Shown: positions 1 through 7,888, counted from the stretch's first letter. The stretch: 64,000 bases of DNA from Corynebacterium aurimucosum (GCF_030408555.1 NZ_CP047048.1:2170001-2234000), one strand, 5' to 3'. A program made the numbers and translations. Notes: generated from the letters alone by a model not told the origin.

Positions 1-1186
1 TGTTCTCGCGGCCCTGGTCAACATAAGACAGCTTGACGGTCTCGCCGACGTCAACGGAACCCGAATCCGGCTGCTCCAAGCCCACGATGGTCTTGAACAG
101 GGTGGACTTACCCACACCGTTCGGGCCGATAACGCCGACAATGCCGTTACGCGGCAAGGTGAAGGAAAGATCCTTGATGAGGACACGGTCGTCGAAGCCC
201 TTGGTCAGGTTCTTGACCTCCACGACCTTGTTACCCAGGCGCGGCGGAGTCGGAATCTGAATCTCTTCGAAGTCGAGCTTCTTGTACTGCTCGGCCTCCG
301 CAGCCATTTCCTCGTAGCGCTGGAGACGAGCCTTGTTCTTGGCCTGGCGGGCCTTCGCGCCGGAGCGAACCCACGCGAGCTCGTCCTTGAGGCGCTTCTG
401 CAGCTTCTTGTCCTTAGCGCCAGCGATCTCGAGACGCTCGGCCTTCTTCTCCAGGTAGGTGGAGTAGTTGCCCTCGTAGGGGTAGAGCTTGCCGCGGTCC
501 ACCTCACAGATCCAGCCCGCGACGTGGTCGAGGAAGTAGCGGTCGTGGGTCACGGCGAGGACAGCTCCTGGATAGTTCTCGAGGTGCTTCTCCAGCCACT
601 GGACGGACTCGGCGTCAAGGTGGTTAGTGGGCTCGTCGAGCAGCAGCAGGTCCGGCTCGCTCAGCAGCAGCTTGGCCAGCGCGACGCGGCGGCGCTCGCC
701 ACCGGAGAGGTTGGTCACCGGGTCATCGGACGGCGGGCAGCGCAGTGCTTCCATGGCCTGCTCGATCTTGGAATCCACTTCCCAGGCATCGGCAGCATCC
801 AGCTCCTCCTGGAGCTTGCCCATCTCCTCCATGAGTTCATCGGAGTAGTTGGTGGCCATCTCTTCGGCAATTTCTTCGAAGCGCTGCTTCTTCTGGAAAA
901 TTTCTCCAAGGCCCTCTTCGACGTTCTCACGGACCGTCTTTTCCTCGTTGAGCGGCGGCTCCTGGAGGAGGATGCCGACGGTCTTGCCCGGATCGATGAA
1001 CGCCTCGCCGTTGGAAGGCTGATCCAGTCCGGCCATAATCTTCAGGATCGAGGACTTACCTGCACCGTTGGGGCCCACGACGCCGATCTTGGCGCCCGGG
1101 TAGAAAGCCATGGTGACGTTGTCCAAAATAACCTTGTCACCGATGGCCTTACGCACGTTTTTCATCGTGTAGATGAATTCGCCCAT
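1..1186 (-). CDS. ettA: Energy-dependent translational throttle protein EttA (ABC-F ATPase), 5' part
   Basis: This is the N-terminal ~395 residues of a cytoplasmic ABC-F ATPase that binds the ribosomal E site and couples translation to the ATP/ADP ratio; the C-terminus lies off the left edge. The first ATPase cassette shows GPNGAGKSS, a signature LSGGERRRVALAKLLL and Walker B DLLLLDEPTNHLD. An Arg/Lys-rich linker follows, then the second Walker A GPNGVGKSTLF. There is no membrane segment, as expected for ABC-F. Start ATG is preceded by AAAGGGTG. The neighbouring ssb repeats a mycobacterial arrangement (Rv2477c/Rv2478c, from memory). EttA is the best match among ABC-F subfamilies because of the MGEFIYTM start and the arm region. 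Confidence 0.93.
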   Translation of the reverse strand, partial: MGEFIYTMKNVRKAIGDKVILDNVTMAFYPGAKIGVVGPNGAGKSSILKIMAGLDQPSNGEAFIDPGKTVGILLQEPPLNEEKTVRENVEEGLGEIFQKKQRFEEIAEEMATNYSDELMEEMGKLQEELDAADAWEVDSKIEQAMEALRCPPSDDPVTNLSGGERRRVALAKLLLSEPDLLLLDEPTNHLDAESVQWLEKHLENYPGAVLAVTHDRYFLDHVAGWICEVDRGKLYPYEGNYSTYLEKKAERLEIAGAKDKKLQKRLKDELAWVRSGAKARQAKNKARLQRYEEMAAEAEQYKKLDFEEIQIPTPPRLGNKVVEVKNLTKGFDDRVLIKDLSFTLPRNGIVGVIGPNGVGKSTLFKTIVGLEQPDSGSVDVGETVKLSYVDQGREN

Positions 1187-1266
1187 GTTTCACCCTTTGC
1201 TTCTGTCAGGATTGGTAAATAACAGTACAAAGACTACATGACATGGGCGGCGGTAGTCCTTTGTCC

Positions 1267-1911
1267 TTAGACCATCGCTTCTTCTGGCTCCGGTTCAAGG
1301 TATGGCTCAGCCCCGGCCTGCGCTTGCTGACGGTCCGCCGCGGTGTCCTGCGGAGTATCTCCCGGCCGCAATGCAGCTGGCATTGCTTCTTCCGTTGCAC
1401 TCTCCGAGCCTTCTGTGCTCTCTGTGTTCTGCGTATCCCTTGCGTTTTGTGAATCGCTCGGCGGCGCCGTGTAATCCACGTCCAAAACCGGCGGATTCTC
1501 CCCTAGCCAGAGGGCTTCGCTGCCCTCCTCACCATAGGAGGTACCGATCTTTGTAGAGGTGATGCAGAAGCGGTTGAGGTCCAGGCCCACGTGGGCGATT
1601 TTGATATAGGTCCTAGAGCGCTTCGCACCGTGCTGATCTTCCCACCGGTCAGTCACGATGGAGCCCATAACGAAGACGGGCATGCCCTTAAACAGTGACT
1701 TCTTCACGTTGATGGCGCACTGCCCCCACACTTCTCCATCGATAAAGTTGAGATCCAGCTCCCGCCATACGGTTTTGCCTTCCTCGTCTTTCTCCGGAAC
1801 GCTGCGGGAAGAAGCGATACGGATGCGGGCCTTATACATGGTGTCGCTGATTTTGGTCAGGTGCGGGTCGTGAGTCAGACGTCCTGTAATGGAAATTGGG
1901 TATTGAGACAT
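1267..1911 (-). CDS. ssb: Single-stranded DNA-binding protein, second type (SsbB-like)
   Basis: An OB-fold ssDNA-binding protein of 214 residues. The start MSQYPISITGRLTHDP was chosen because the SSB fold begins there; an upstream in-frame extension to 2130 has no family similarity. The OB region includes GEVWGQCAINVKKSLFKGMPVFVMGSI. The tail is acidic and Pro/Glu/Thr-rich but ends EPEEAMV and lacks the DDDIPF tip that canonical SSBs use to recruit partners. Together with its place beside ettA, this suggests the accessory paralogue rather than the essential SSB, which is usually next to rpsF. A DnaA-box-like site lies ~120 bp upstream. Confidence 0.88.
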   Translation of the reverse strand: MSQYPISITGRLTHDPHLTKISDTMYKARIRIASSRSVPEKDEEGKTVWRELDLNFIDGEVWGQCAINVKKSLFKGMPVFVMGSIVTDRWEDQHGAKRSRTYIKIAHVGLDLNRFCITSTKIGTSYGEEGSEALWLGENPPVLDVDYTAPPSDSQNARDTQNTESTEGSESATEEAMPAALRPGDTPQDTAADRQQAQAGAEPYLEPEPEEAMV

Positions 1912-2031
1912 TGCTTGATTCCTTTGCTGGTCATGGCTGGTAGCTTTCTTGCGGTTGAGGAAGCGATGCGCCTCCCTTACCTCGCATCTTTGCCACCAGG
2001 AACAGCACCCGCAATGACTCCGCCAGCAACC

Positions 2032-2040
2032 TGTGGATAA
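2032..2040 (-). promoter_or_regulatory. Consensus DnaA-box sequence upstream of ssb
   Basis: TGTGGATAA on the plus strand is the complement of the consensus DnaA box TTATCCACA. It is a single perfect copy in the 221-bp gap between ssb and the copD/ctaG gene. With no cluster of boxes or AT-rich unwinding region it is not an origin; at most it is a regulatory DnaA site, and chance is possible. Confidence 0.35.
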
Positions 2041-2132
2041 CTTGTTGCAAGCGTCAACAAAAAATCCGTTTATCCAGGCAGAAGTACCCTTTCCATCACC
2101 CTGGACGCGCCAGCTCTCTCGTGCTGGCACCC

Positions 2133-4205
2133 CTAGTGCTGGCGGAAGCTAGATTCGTCGCCTTCCCCCATTTGCTTGAGCATCGCGTTATAGCGTTCCA
2201 GATCAGCATCGCCGTCCACGTCTGCCTTAGCATCATAGCGCCGAGCAGTCGCGCGATCTTCCCGCAGCCAGTCCCGGAATAGTGAGCCGAACACAATCAC
2301 CAGCGGGAATTGGCCGAATCCCCAAGAAATGCCGCCGCCGGTCCGCTGGTCCTTCACAAAGTCCGGATTCCACGGCAGGTTCAAGGATTCATAGAAGTCC
2401 AAACCAAGAATCACCTGCATCTGCATGAGATAAACACCGGCGAAGAGGTGCAGGGGCATCGACACAAACAGAATCAACAGGCGAACGCCCGTGGGCGCGC
2501 GCCACGGCAGCGGATCCGGGCCGATGACCTCCCAGTAGTAGATATATCCGGAGATCAAGAAGACCCAGTTCATGATGACATGCCCTGCATGCTCCGAAAT
2601 GGCGACCTCATAGAAGCTCGGGAAGAGGTAGAGCACGTAGAGGATGGCCAGGAACTGCAGGACATTGACCGCTGGGTGCGTGAGCACACGCAGGGTACGG
2701 GATTTGGTGAGGGCGACGGCGGCGTCGTGAAGCGTGGGCTTGCCCGGCCCACCCGGCTCAAAGGCTTCCATCACCAGGGTCACTGGGGCGCCCAACACGA
2801 GGCACAGGGGAATTGCCATCGACAGAATCATGTGCACCAACATGTGCATGGAGTACAGCGCCGGCATGTATAGGCCGATGCCATTGCTCAGGATCAGCGT
2901 CAGGCCCAGTGAGCCCACAAGGAACCAGGTAGTACGCACCGCCGACCACGTCAGCCCACGCTGCTTCAGACGCCAGAGCGCGTACAGGTAGAAGCCGGCT
3001 AGCACGAGTCCGAGCGAGCCAAACATGAGATCAAAGCGGAACATGGTCCACACGTTGGTGGCTGTGGGGGCGTCGAAAAGCTCGTAGCCCACGAGGATCT
3101 GCATGGCGTTGAGGTTCGGATCCCGCGGCGGCGGGGGCGGTGTACGGCCCATCGAGATGGCCACGCCGACTGTGGCCGCCATGATGAGAACCTCCACCAC
3201 GGCCACCCGGATGAACAGGCGCGGCGCGCGTTGCAGCTGGGGAATGGTGACCCGGCGATGCACAAAGCCGATGGCCGCGAGCACCACGGTGAGCACTGTT
3301 TTGCTCAACACCAGCAAGCCATAGCGAGTGGTGAATAAATCCCCTAGCTCAACGCGGATGAGCGCGTTGACCACACCGGTCGCCGCCAGCCCCACAATGG
3401 ACAGCAGCGCAACCGTAGAGTAGCGGCGAACCGCCACGCCCATGTCAGGGCCTAGGCGGCGGCCATGCGCAATGAGACCCATGAGCCCGCCGACCCACAG
3501 CATGATGAAGAAAAGGTGCAATAGCAGCGAGTTCGTGCCGTAATCATGATCGCCGCCGGAGGCCGAGTGACCCTCCATGCCGAGGGGCACCGTCAACAAC
3601 AGCGACAGGAAGAACGTGGCAACCTGTCCCGCCCAGGTGCGCGCAACAAAGCCCATGATGGCAACGAGCGCTGCGATTCCCGCGGTGAGCAGCCACACTT
3701 GCGACGTGGCAATCTGCCCCACCGCCATGCCCATCAGCTCTGGGTTGAGGACTTGGCCCAACGGGGTACCGGTGAGGTCCGACATCACGAGGGGAACCTC
3801 AATCAACGACACCACCGCAGCGCCCACGGCGGCCCACGCGCCGGTGCGCGCCGCAATGTGCCCATCGACGGTCAGGCCAGCCTCGATGAGACGCTCGTTG
3901 TCCTTGTCCGGCACGGCCGGGTAAATCAAGAAGGCGCTGGACATAAATGAACCGATGGCTAGCGCCATGAGCATCCAGGCAACCGCACGGAAGAAGGGAA
4001 GGCCGAACGTTGTCATGCGGCCTGGGTCGGGGATGCCCAGGGCGGCAAGCGAATCCGCGAGAAAGAACAAGGAAATAATTCCTCCCACGAGGCCCGCGAA
4101 GACGACGAAAGAAAAATTCAACAAGCGGGAAGGCTGCGCTCCCGACTCCGAGTGCGCCAGCCCCCGAAAGTGCTGTGAGCTGGGATTTTCTTTCTCAGTG
4201 TGCAT
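2133..4205 (-). CDS. ctaG: CopD/CtaG fusion copper membrane protein
   Basis: A 690-residue polytopic membrane protein. The N-terminal half resembles CopD/YcnJ copper-resistance proteins (helices around residues 25-380). The C-terminal half (about 400-640) resembles caa3-type cytochrome oxidase assembly factor CtaG, with conserved His/Met in YSMHMLVHMILSMAIPL and LHLFAGVYLMQMQVILG. Known members supply or handle copper at the outer face of the membrane for cytochrome c oxidase. The fusion is common in actinobacteria. The tail is cytoplasmic and charged. The gene is divergent from a LysR-type HTH gene, and a perfect 15-bp palindrome lies in the shared promoter region. The oxidase subunit gene ctaD is elsewhere in the window (56.5 kb). 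Confidence 0.88.
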   Translation of the reverse strand: MHTEKENPSSQHFRGLAHSESGAQPSRLLNFSFVVFAGLVGGIISLFFLADSLAALGIPDPGRMTTFGLPFFRAVAWMLMALAIGSFMSSAFLIYPAVPDKDNERLIEAGLTVDGHIAARTGAWAAVGAAVVSLIEVPLVMSDLTGTPLGQVLNPELMGMAVGQIATSQVWLLTAGIAALVAIMGFVARTWAGQVATFFLSLLLTVPLGMEGHSASGGDHDYGTNSLLLHLFFIMLWVGGLMGLIAHGRRLGPDMGVAVRRYSTVALLSIVGLAATGVVNALIRVELGDLFTTRYGLLVLSKTVLTVVLAAIGFVHRRVTIPQLQRAPRLFIRVAVVEVLIMAATVGVAISMGRTPPPPPRDPNLNAMQILVGYELFDAPTATNVWTMFRFDLMFGSLGLVLAGFYLYALWRLKQRGLTWSAVRTTWFLVGSLGLTLILSNGIGLYMPALYSMHMLVHMILSMAIPLCLVLGAPVTLVMEAFEPGGPGKPTLHDAAVALTKSRTLRVLTHPAVNVLQFLAILYVLYLFPSFYEVAISEHAGHVIMNWVFLISGYIYYWEVIGPDPLPWRAPTGVRLLILFVSMPLHLFAGVYLMQMQVILGLDFYESLNLPWNPDFVKDQRTGGGISWGFGQFPLVIVFGSLFRDWLREDRATARRYDAKADVDGDADLERYNAMLKQMGEGDESSFRQH

Positions 4206-4235
4206 GGTGGGCAGTCTACCGCCACAGACGTTCTC

Positions 4236-4250
4236 TTACCTAAAAGGTAA
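4236..4250. promoter_or_regulatory. Perfect palindrome TTACCTAAAAGGTAA in a divergent promoter
   Basis: TTACC-TAAAA-GGTAA sits between the divergent ctaG-type and LysR-type genes, 20 bp upstream of the LysR-type -10 hexamer. The spacing of arms resembles a LysR T-N11-A core, so autoregulation by the neighbouring protein is possible. The regulator is unproven. Confidence 0.4.
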
Positions 4251-4269
4251 ATTATTCTCAGCATTCGTG

Positions 4270-4275
4270 TAGTCT
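4270..4275 (+). promoter_or_regulatory. -10 hexamer TAGTCT, leaderless start of the LysR-type gene
   Basis: TAGTCT ends 6 nt before the ATG at 4282, so transcription would begin at or next to the start codon. No Shine-Dalgarno sequence is visible. Confidence 0.45.
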
Positions 4276-4281
4276 GCTCTC

Positions 4282-4563
4282 ATGGACTCTCGCCAGCTTC
4301 ACCACTTTCGGGCCGTCGTAGATCACGGTTCTTTCACGCAAGCTGCGGAAGCGCTACAGCTCACACAACCTTCTTTGAGCCTGACCGTCCGCAAGCTTGA
4401 AAAAGATCTCAACGTGAAGCTACTTTCCCGCGGACGCGGCGGAGTCCACACCACGGAGGCTGGGGATTATCTCTACGGCGTGGCTACCTCGATCGATTCC
4501 CTCCTCACCACCGCCACCGCCCGCCTTGCCGAATTTGCTTCCTCAACACCAGCGCAGAACTAA
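4282..4563 (+). CDS. Short LysR-type helix-turn-helix protein
   Basis: 93 residues matching only the N-terminal winged HTH of LysR regulators: MDSRQLHHFRAVVDHGSFTQ, a recognition helix TQPSLSLTVRKLEKDL, then LLSRGRGGVHTTEAG and a short helical linker. The ~200-residue effector-binding domain is missing; the frame stops 60 bp before tRNA-Arg, and I see no remains of the missing domain downstream. It is either a naturally short HTH protein or a LysR gene truncated at the tRNA. The HTH looks intact, so DNA binding is plausible; effector sensing is not. Confidence 0.7.
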   Translation: MDSRQLHHFRAVVDHGSFTQAAEALQLTQPSLSLTVRKLEKDLNVKLLSRGRGGVHTTEAGDYLYGVATSIDSLLTTATARLAEFASSTPAQN

Positions 4564-4623
4564 CACCAGCGATAGCCCGATAATCAGGTGGTCCGCAGCG
4601 GTGCGTTATGATGTTTTCGGTAC

Positions 4624-4697
4624 GCCTCCATAGCTCAGTGGATTAGAGCAGTGGGTTTCTACCCCATGTGTCGCGGGTTCGAATCCTGCTGGGGGCA
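4624..4697 (+). tRNA. tRNA-Arg (anticodon TCT)
   Basis: Full cloverleaf: acceptor GCCTCCA pairs with TGGGGGC, D-arm GCTC/GAGC, anticodon arm GTGGG-TTTCTAC-CCCAT with anticodon TCT (reads AGA), T-arm GCGGG-TTCGAAT-CCTGC, discriminator A. CCA is not encoded. A strong terminator follows. Confidence 0.95.
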
Positions 4698-4705
4698 CGC
4701 AGGTC

Positions 4706-4750
4706 AAGGCCACTTTCTAGGGCTTCACTAAGCCTCAGAAAGTGGCCTTT
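4706..4750 (+). terminator. Terminator of tRNA-Arg
   Basis: A 13-bp perfect stem (AAGGCCACTTTCT with AGAAAGTGGCCTT) whose loop contains a second small stem GGCTT/AAGCC, ending in TTT. It lies just downstream of the tRNA. Confidence 0.8.
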
Positions 4751-4773
4751 GGGCACAGATTGGACTCTCTTCT

Positions 4774-5406
4774 ATGGACATCACCCTCGCGACTTTTGAC
4801 CACGCCCCGGAATCAGCGCTGCGCGGTATGCGCTTCACTAACGCGTGGGTACCGGCACCAAGCTATGCGGCATCACGCCGCGCGGTGCTCACCGGACAAT
4901 ATCCACAGCGCGGAGCCACAACGCGCATCACGGAGATTTTCAAGGCCGCTGGCTTCGAGGTTCGGGAGGATACCCAGCCAGCTTCTTCGCAGGTCTTTCG
5001 TCTTCTCGAACAGCCGAACCCCCAGCTACTGGACACCCTCGATGGTGTGGTGGCGGTGGCTTCCCTGCAGGGAGATAAGGCCGCCATGTCCCTCCTGTGG
5101 CCCGGGGTTGCAGAATCCGGAGAGTGCACAGAGCTCGTCTCCCCGCTCGACTTGGCACCCACGCTCGCGGCGATCGCGGGGCTCGATGTGCGCCCCAACG
5201 CCCCGCTGTCTTTCGATGGGCTCAACTTGGTGCCGGTCCTCCGCTACGGGGCATCCGGGCACGCGGCTCTCTTCTTCGACAACGGCGTGCGCATGCAGGA
5301 CGCCGTGCTTGTCGACGACTCCGCCACCCCACCCAGCGCCTTGCCGCGCTTGCGCGAAGAGTGGGAAACGTGGAAGCGGTTCATGGCTCTGGGCCCGCTG
5401 CAGTAA
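4774..5406 (+). CDS. Sulfatase-like protein lacking key catalytic residues
   Basis: A 210-residue relative of the sulfatase/alkaline-phosphatase superfamily, shorter than the usual 450-550. The region SYAASRRAVLTGQYPQRG corresponds to the sulfatase signature C-x-P-S-R-x-x-x-L-T-G, but the formylglycine-forming Cys is Tyr here and the Pro is Ala. The N-terminal metal-binding DD motif is absent, as is much of the middle. A C-terminal segment SPLDLAPTLAAIAGLDV and DGLNLVPVL keeps the family pattern. There is no obvious ribosome-binding site upstream of the ATG and no signal peptide. It is best read as a decayed or non-catalytic sulfatase left beside a tRNA; enzyme activity is unlikely. Confidence 0.6.
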   Translation: MDITLATFDHAPESALRGMRFTNAWVPAPSYAASRRAVLTGQYPQRGATTRITEIFKAAGFEVREDTQPASSQVFRLLEQPNPQLLDTLDGVVAVASLQGDKAAMSLLWPGVAESGECTELVSPLDLAPTLAAIAGLDVRPNAPLSFDGLNLVPVLRYGASGHAALFFDNGVRMQDAVLVDDSATPPSALPRLREEWETWKRFMALGPLQ

Positions 5407-5592
5407 CTACTCCACTGGGATGACAACCCAGAGGATGAGGTAGAGCAGAATGCCTGAGAAGCCCAGTAGGGTCGCAACAACGAAGAGAATGCGCACCAGG
5501 GTCGGATCAAGGTTGTAGGTGTGCGCGATGCCGCCGCACACACCTCCGAGCATCGTGTCAGTTGTGGAACGGGTCAAACGTTGGTTGTTCAT
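5407..5592 (-). CDS. PspC-domain small membrane protein
   Basis: 61 residues. The start MNNQRLTRS was chosen because AAGGAGAG lies just upstream; a start 5 codons earlier would overlap that site. It has the PspC hallmark LGGVCGGIAHTYNLDPTLVRI followed by one transmembrane helix, LFVVATLLGFSGILLYLILW. PspC proteins act in envelope-stress responses at the inner membrane, but this minimal form stands alone, with no pspA nearby, and its role is unknown. It is convergent with the sulfatase-like gene and shares its 3' boundary. Confidence 0.85.
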   Translation of the reverse strand: MNNQRLTRSTTDTMLGGVCGGIAHTYNLDPTLVRILFVVATLLGFSGILLYLILWVVIPVE

Positions 5593-5719
5593 GATCTCTC
5601 CTTTCACCTTCCATTATCCAGAGTTGGGACTGAGGATTCATCGGTGTTTACCCTGATTTAAACCCTGATTGCTCTACGCTGGGTGGAGACTTCCCACCCT
5701 GAGAGAAAGGATGCCGCTT

Positions 5720-6532
5720 ATGGCTCACTCCCCTGGGCTGCCCGCCCCTACCCGCTCCTCCTATGCGCTGCTGACCGGCGCTAGCCAGGGAATTGGCGCT
5801 GCGATGGCCAAGGACCTGGCCGCCCGCGGCTACAACGTCATCCTCGTCGCACGCCGCGAAGACGTCCTCGAGTCCATCGCTGCGGATCTGCGCTCACGCC
5901 ACGAGGTGGACGCCATTGCGCTGGCAGCGGACCTCTCCGAGGCAGCGGACGTGGACCGCGTCATCGAGTTCATGGCGGGCAAGGAAATTTCCATCATCGT
6001 CAACTCAGCGGGTATCGCCAGCTTTGGCAAGTTCATGGATCAGGACTGGGACTATGAAACCCGGCAGTTCGACCTCAACGGCAAGGCCGTTCACCGTCTG
6101 ACGCGCGCTGCTCTGGAGCAGATGCTGCCGCGGCGCAGCGGCGCTATCTGCAATGTGGGCTCGGCGGCGGGCAACGTTTCCATTCCAAACAATGCCACCT
6201 ATGTTTTCACCAAGGCAGGTGTCAACGCCTTTACTGAGGCCCTGCACTACGAGCTCAAGGGCTCCGGCGTGACCTGCACGCTACTTGCCCCTGGCCCGGT
6301 GCGCGATGCCGTCATCCCTGAAGAAGAGCAATCGATCGTGGACAAGGTCGTCCCGGATTTCTTGTGGACCACCTACGAGTCTTGCTCTGAAGAAACTCTG
6401 GAGGCCATGGCCCGCAACCAGCGCCGCGTGGTCCCCGGGCCACTTTCGAAAGCAATGAACGCGCTGGGCAAGATTGTGCCCACCCCAATTGCTGCACCGC
6501 TCATCGGCAGCTTCTATTCGAAGATGGCTTAG
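5720..6532 (+). CDS. Short-chain dehydrogenase/reductase
   Basis: A 270-residue classical SDR. The Rossmann glycine motif TGASQGIG is near residue 19-26, an NxAG-like motif reads NSAGIA, the catalytic Ser is in CNVGSAAG, and YxxxK appears as YVFTKAG. The 25-residue C-terminal segment (SKAMNALGKIVPTPIAAPLIG) resembles actinobacterial lipid-related SDRs, but the substrate is unknown. The start at the second ATG is favoured because GAGAAAGG lies 9 nt before it, while the ATG at 5711 directly abuts that site. Its 3' terminator has been split by an insertion sequence. Confidence 0.85.
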   Translation: MAHSPGLPAPTRSSYALLTGASQGIGAAMAKDLAARGYNVILVARREDVLESIAADLRSRHEVDAIALAADLSEAADVDRVIEFMAGKEISIIVNSAGIASFGKFMDQDWDYETRQFDLNGKAVHRLTRAALEQMLPRRSGAICNVGSAAGNVSIPNNATYVFTKAGVNAFTEALHYELKGSGVTCTLLAPGPVRDAVIPEEEQSIVDKVVPDFLWTTYESCSEETLEAMARNQRRVVPGPLSKAMNALGKIVPTPIAAPLIGSFYSKMA

Positions 6533-6540
6533 AACACCAC

Positions 6541-6565
6541 AATGCCCGCTCTCCTGTTTTAAAAA
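6541..6565 (+). terminator. Left half of an IS-disrupted bidirectional terminator
   Basis: AATGCCCGCTCTC at 6541-6553, followed by a T run, is the exact reverse complement of GAGAGCGGGCATT at 7893-7905 on the other side of the IS3 element. Rejoined, the two would form a 13-bp stem with a short loop between the convergent SDR and AGCS genes. Confidence 0.75.
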
Positions 6566-6592
6566 TGGGGTTGCCCGCAAATCGTGGACACG
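6566..6592 (+). repeat. Left terminal inverted repeat of the IS3 element
   Basis: It matches the right end at GGTT-CCC and GTGGACAC with interspersed mismatches and has the family 5'-TG terminus. Confidence 0.75.
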
Positions 6593-6611
6593 TAGTGGAG
6601 CTACCTAGTGG

Positions 6612-7511
6612 TTAGGCAGCTATTTCTTTTCTGCTGTTGATTGCGCCGGTGTGGTTCTCGAAGTCGACGGGGCTGACCATTCCGAGTGCAGAGTGCCGGC
6701 GCCGACGGTTGTAGACGACTTCAATCCAGTAGGCAACGGCCTTGCGTGCAGCATCACGGGTAGGCCATCGCTTACGGTCGTAGAATTCAGTCTTTAGCGT
6801 CGACCAGAACGACTCAGCCATCGCGTTATCGAAGCACACACCAGTACGCCCCACAGACTGAGCAATGCCCAGTCTGCTGCAGACCTCCCAGAGCTTCTCA
6901 CTGGTAAATTGCGTTCCGCGGTCAGCGTGAAACACCAGCCCATCAGGAACATCACCGCGCAGTGTATGCGCCATCCGCAGGGCCCGTTCGACCAGGTGTG
7001 TGTCTTGCACGCTATCCATAGCCCAGCCCAGCACTCTGCGGGAATGACCATCGCGGACCGCGCACAAGTACAACCAGCCCTCACCGGTGCGAAGGTAGGT
7101 AATATCTGACATCCACACTCGGTTGAGCTCACCAGTATCAAACATGCGCTTGACCAGGTCAGGAAGACTCGACTTACGCTTGGCTTGGATTGTAGTCACC
7201 GGGACAAAGGCACGCGGTGAAATCCCTTCAATGCCCATCATGCGCATCCGCTTCGCCACAGTCTTACGGTTAAGCGAAATGTGGTAGCGCTCGGCAAGCT
7301 CTGCGGTGATCCGCGGAGCACCATAAACCTCATCGGAGTCTTTCCAAATCTGATGAATCTTACGGTCAACATCATCGTAAAATGCTGCCCGATCATCCTT
7401 TCCGGATAGTCGTTTCTGCTGCACATGGGCCCATTTGTAGTATCCAGACCGAGATACTTTTAATAGTCGTGCCATGCGCTTGATGCTGTAGTTCGCCTTC
7501 TCCTGCTGCAT
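6612..7511 (-). CDS. IS3-family transposase OrfB (DDE integrase core)
   Basis: A 299-residue transposase. An N-terminal HTH_21-like region (YSIKRMARLLKVSRSGYY, GAPRITAEL) precedes an rve integrase core with catalytic D136 (WMSDITYL), D197 (HADRGTQF) and E233 (MAESFWSTLK), giving the classic D-D(35)E spacing. The C-terminus ends with the YNRRRRHSALG motif typical of the family. Its ATG overlaps the orfA stop (TAATG) and its frame is -1 to orfA. The frame is open upstream of the ATG, so the usual fusion OrfAB could be made by -1 frameshifting, possibly at the AAAA in CAGAAAAGT near the orfA end. Confidence 0.95.
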   Translation of the reverse strand: MQQEKANYSIKRMARLLKVSRSGYYKWAHVQQKRLSGKDDRAAFYDDVDRKIHQIWKDSDEVYGAPRITAELAERYHISLNRKTVAKRMRMMGIEGISPRAFVPVTTIQAKRKSSLPDLVKRMFDTGELNRVWMSDITYLRTGEGWLYLCAVRDGHSRRVLGWAMDSVQDTHLVERALRMAHTLRGDVPDGLVFHADRGTQFTSEKLWEVCSRLGIAQSVGRTGVCFDNAMAESFWSTLKTEFYDRKRWPTRDAARKAVAYWIEVVYNRRRRHSALGMVSPVDFENHTGAINSRKEIAA

Positions 7512-7828
7512 TAGTTCGAACTTTTCTGCTCGCGTTGCCTCAAAGCGAAGAAGGCTGTCGCTTTTGACAAAAACTCGTTATCCATCTTGGCTTCCGCCAA
7601 CTCACGGCGCAGACGAGCATTCTCAGCACGAAGATCAGCCTCACTCATCCCATCCGAGGCTCCTCGGCGTTCACGCTCGAGTTTGACCCACCGGCCTAAA
7701 AGCCCGGCGGAAACACCGATTTCCTTAGCCACATGGGCAATTGGGCGCTCTGACTCGATTACCAGGTTCGCGGCCTCACGCCGGTACTCCGGCGTGTACT
7801 TCTTGCGCTGTTGACTCACAATGAACAT
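7511..7828 (-). CDS. IS3-family transposase OrfA (HTH)
   Basis: 105 residues. An HTH_Tnp_1 domain (KKYTPEYRREAANLVIESER, ISVSAG-like turn, LLGRWV) binds the terminal repeats in known members. A leucine-zipper-like coiled coil follows (SEADLRAENARLRRELAEAKMDNEFLSKA), used for multimerisation. The gene is intact. Confidence 0.93.
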   Translation of the reverse strand: MFIVSQQRKKYTPEYRREAANLVIESERPIAHVAKEIGVSAGLLGRWVKLERERRGASDGMSEADLRAENARLRRELAEAKMDNEFLSKATAFFALRQREQKSSN

Positions 7829-7861
7829 CCTCTCTTACGGACACAAGATCCGTACAAATAG

Positions 7862-7888
7862 GGTGTCCACTAAACGAGGGTAACCTCA
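7862..7888 (-). repeat. Right terminal inverted repeat of the IS3 element
   Basis: Read on the minus strand it begins TGAGGTTACCCTC and ends GTGGACACC, matching the left end imperfectly. Confidence 0.75.

Larger units (their letters stand above)
6566..7888 (-). mobile_element. IS3-family insertion sequence, complete
   Basis: A 1.32-kb element with TG...CA ends. The left end TGGGGTTGCCCGC...GTGGACAC and the right end (read inward) TGAGGTTACCCTC...GTGGACAC form imperfect terminal inverted repeats of ~27 bp. The flanks carry AAAA on both sides, which fits a 3-4 bp target duplication, although the site is A-rich. It encodes overlapping orfA and orfB with the IS3 layout. Both genes and all three DDE residues are intact, so the copy may be active. 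Confidence 0.9.

Noticed and set aside
2031..2040. Replication origin at the DnaA-box-like site
   Set aside because: Only one box, and no dnaA, dnaN or AT-rich unwinding element nearby.
2100..2150. Direct repeat GTGCTGGC and possible hairpin GCCAGC/GCTGGC downstream of the copD/ctaG gene
   Set aside because: Six-bp stem with no T run on the relevant strand; not enough to call a terminator.
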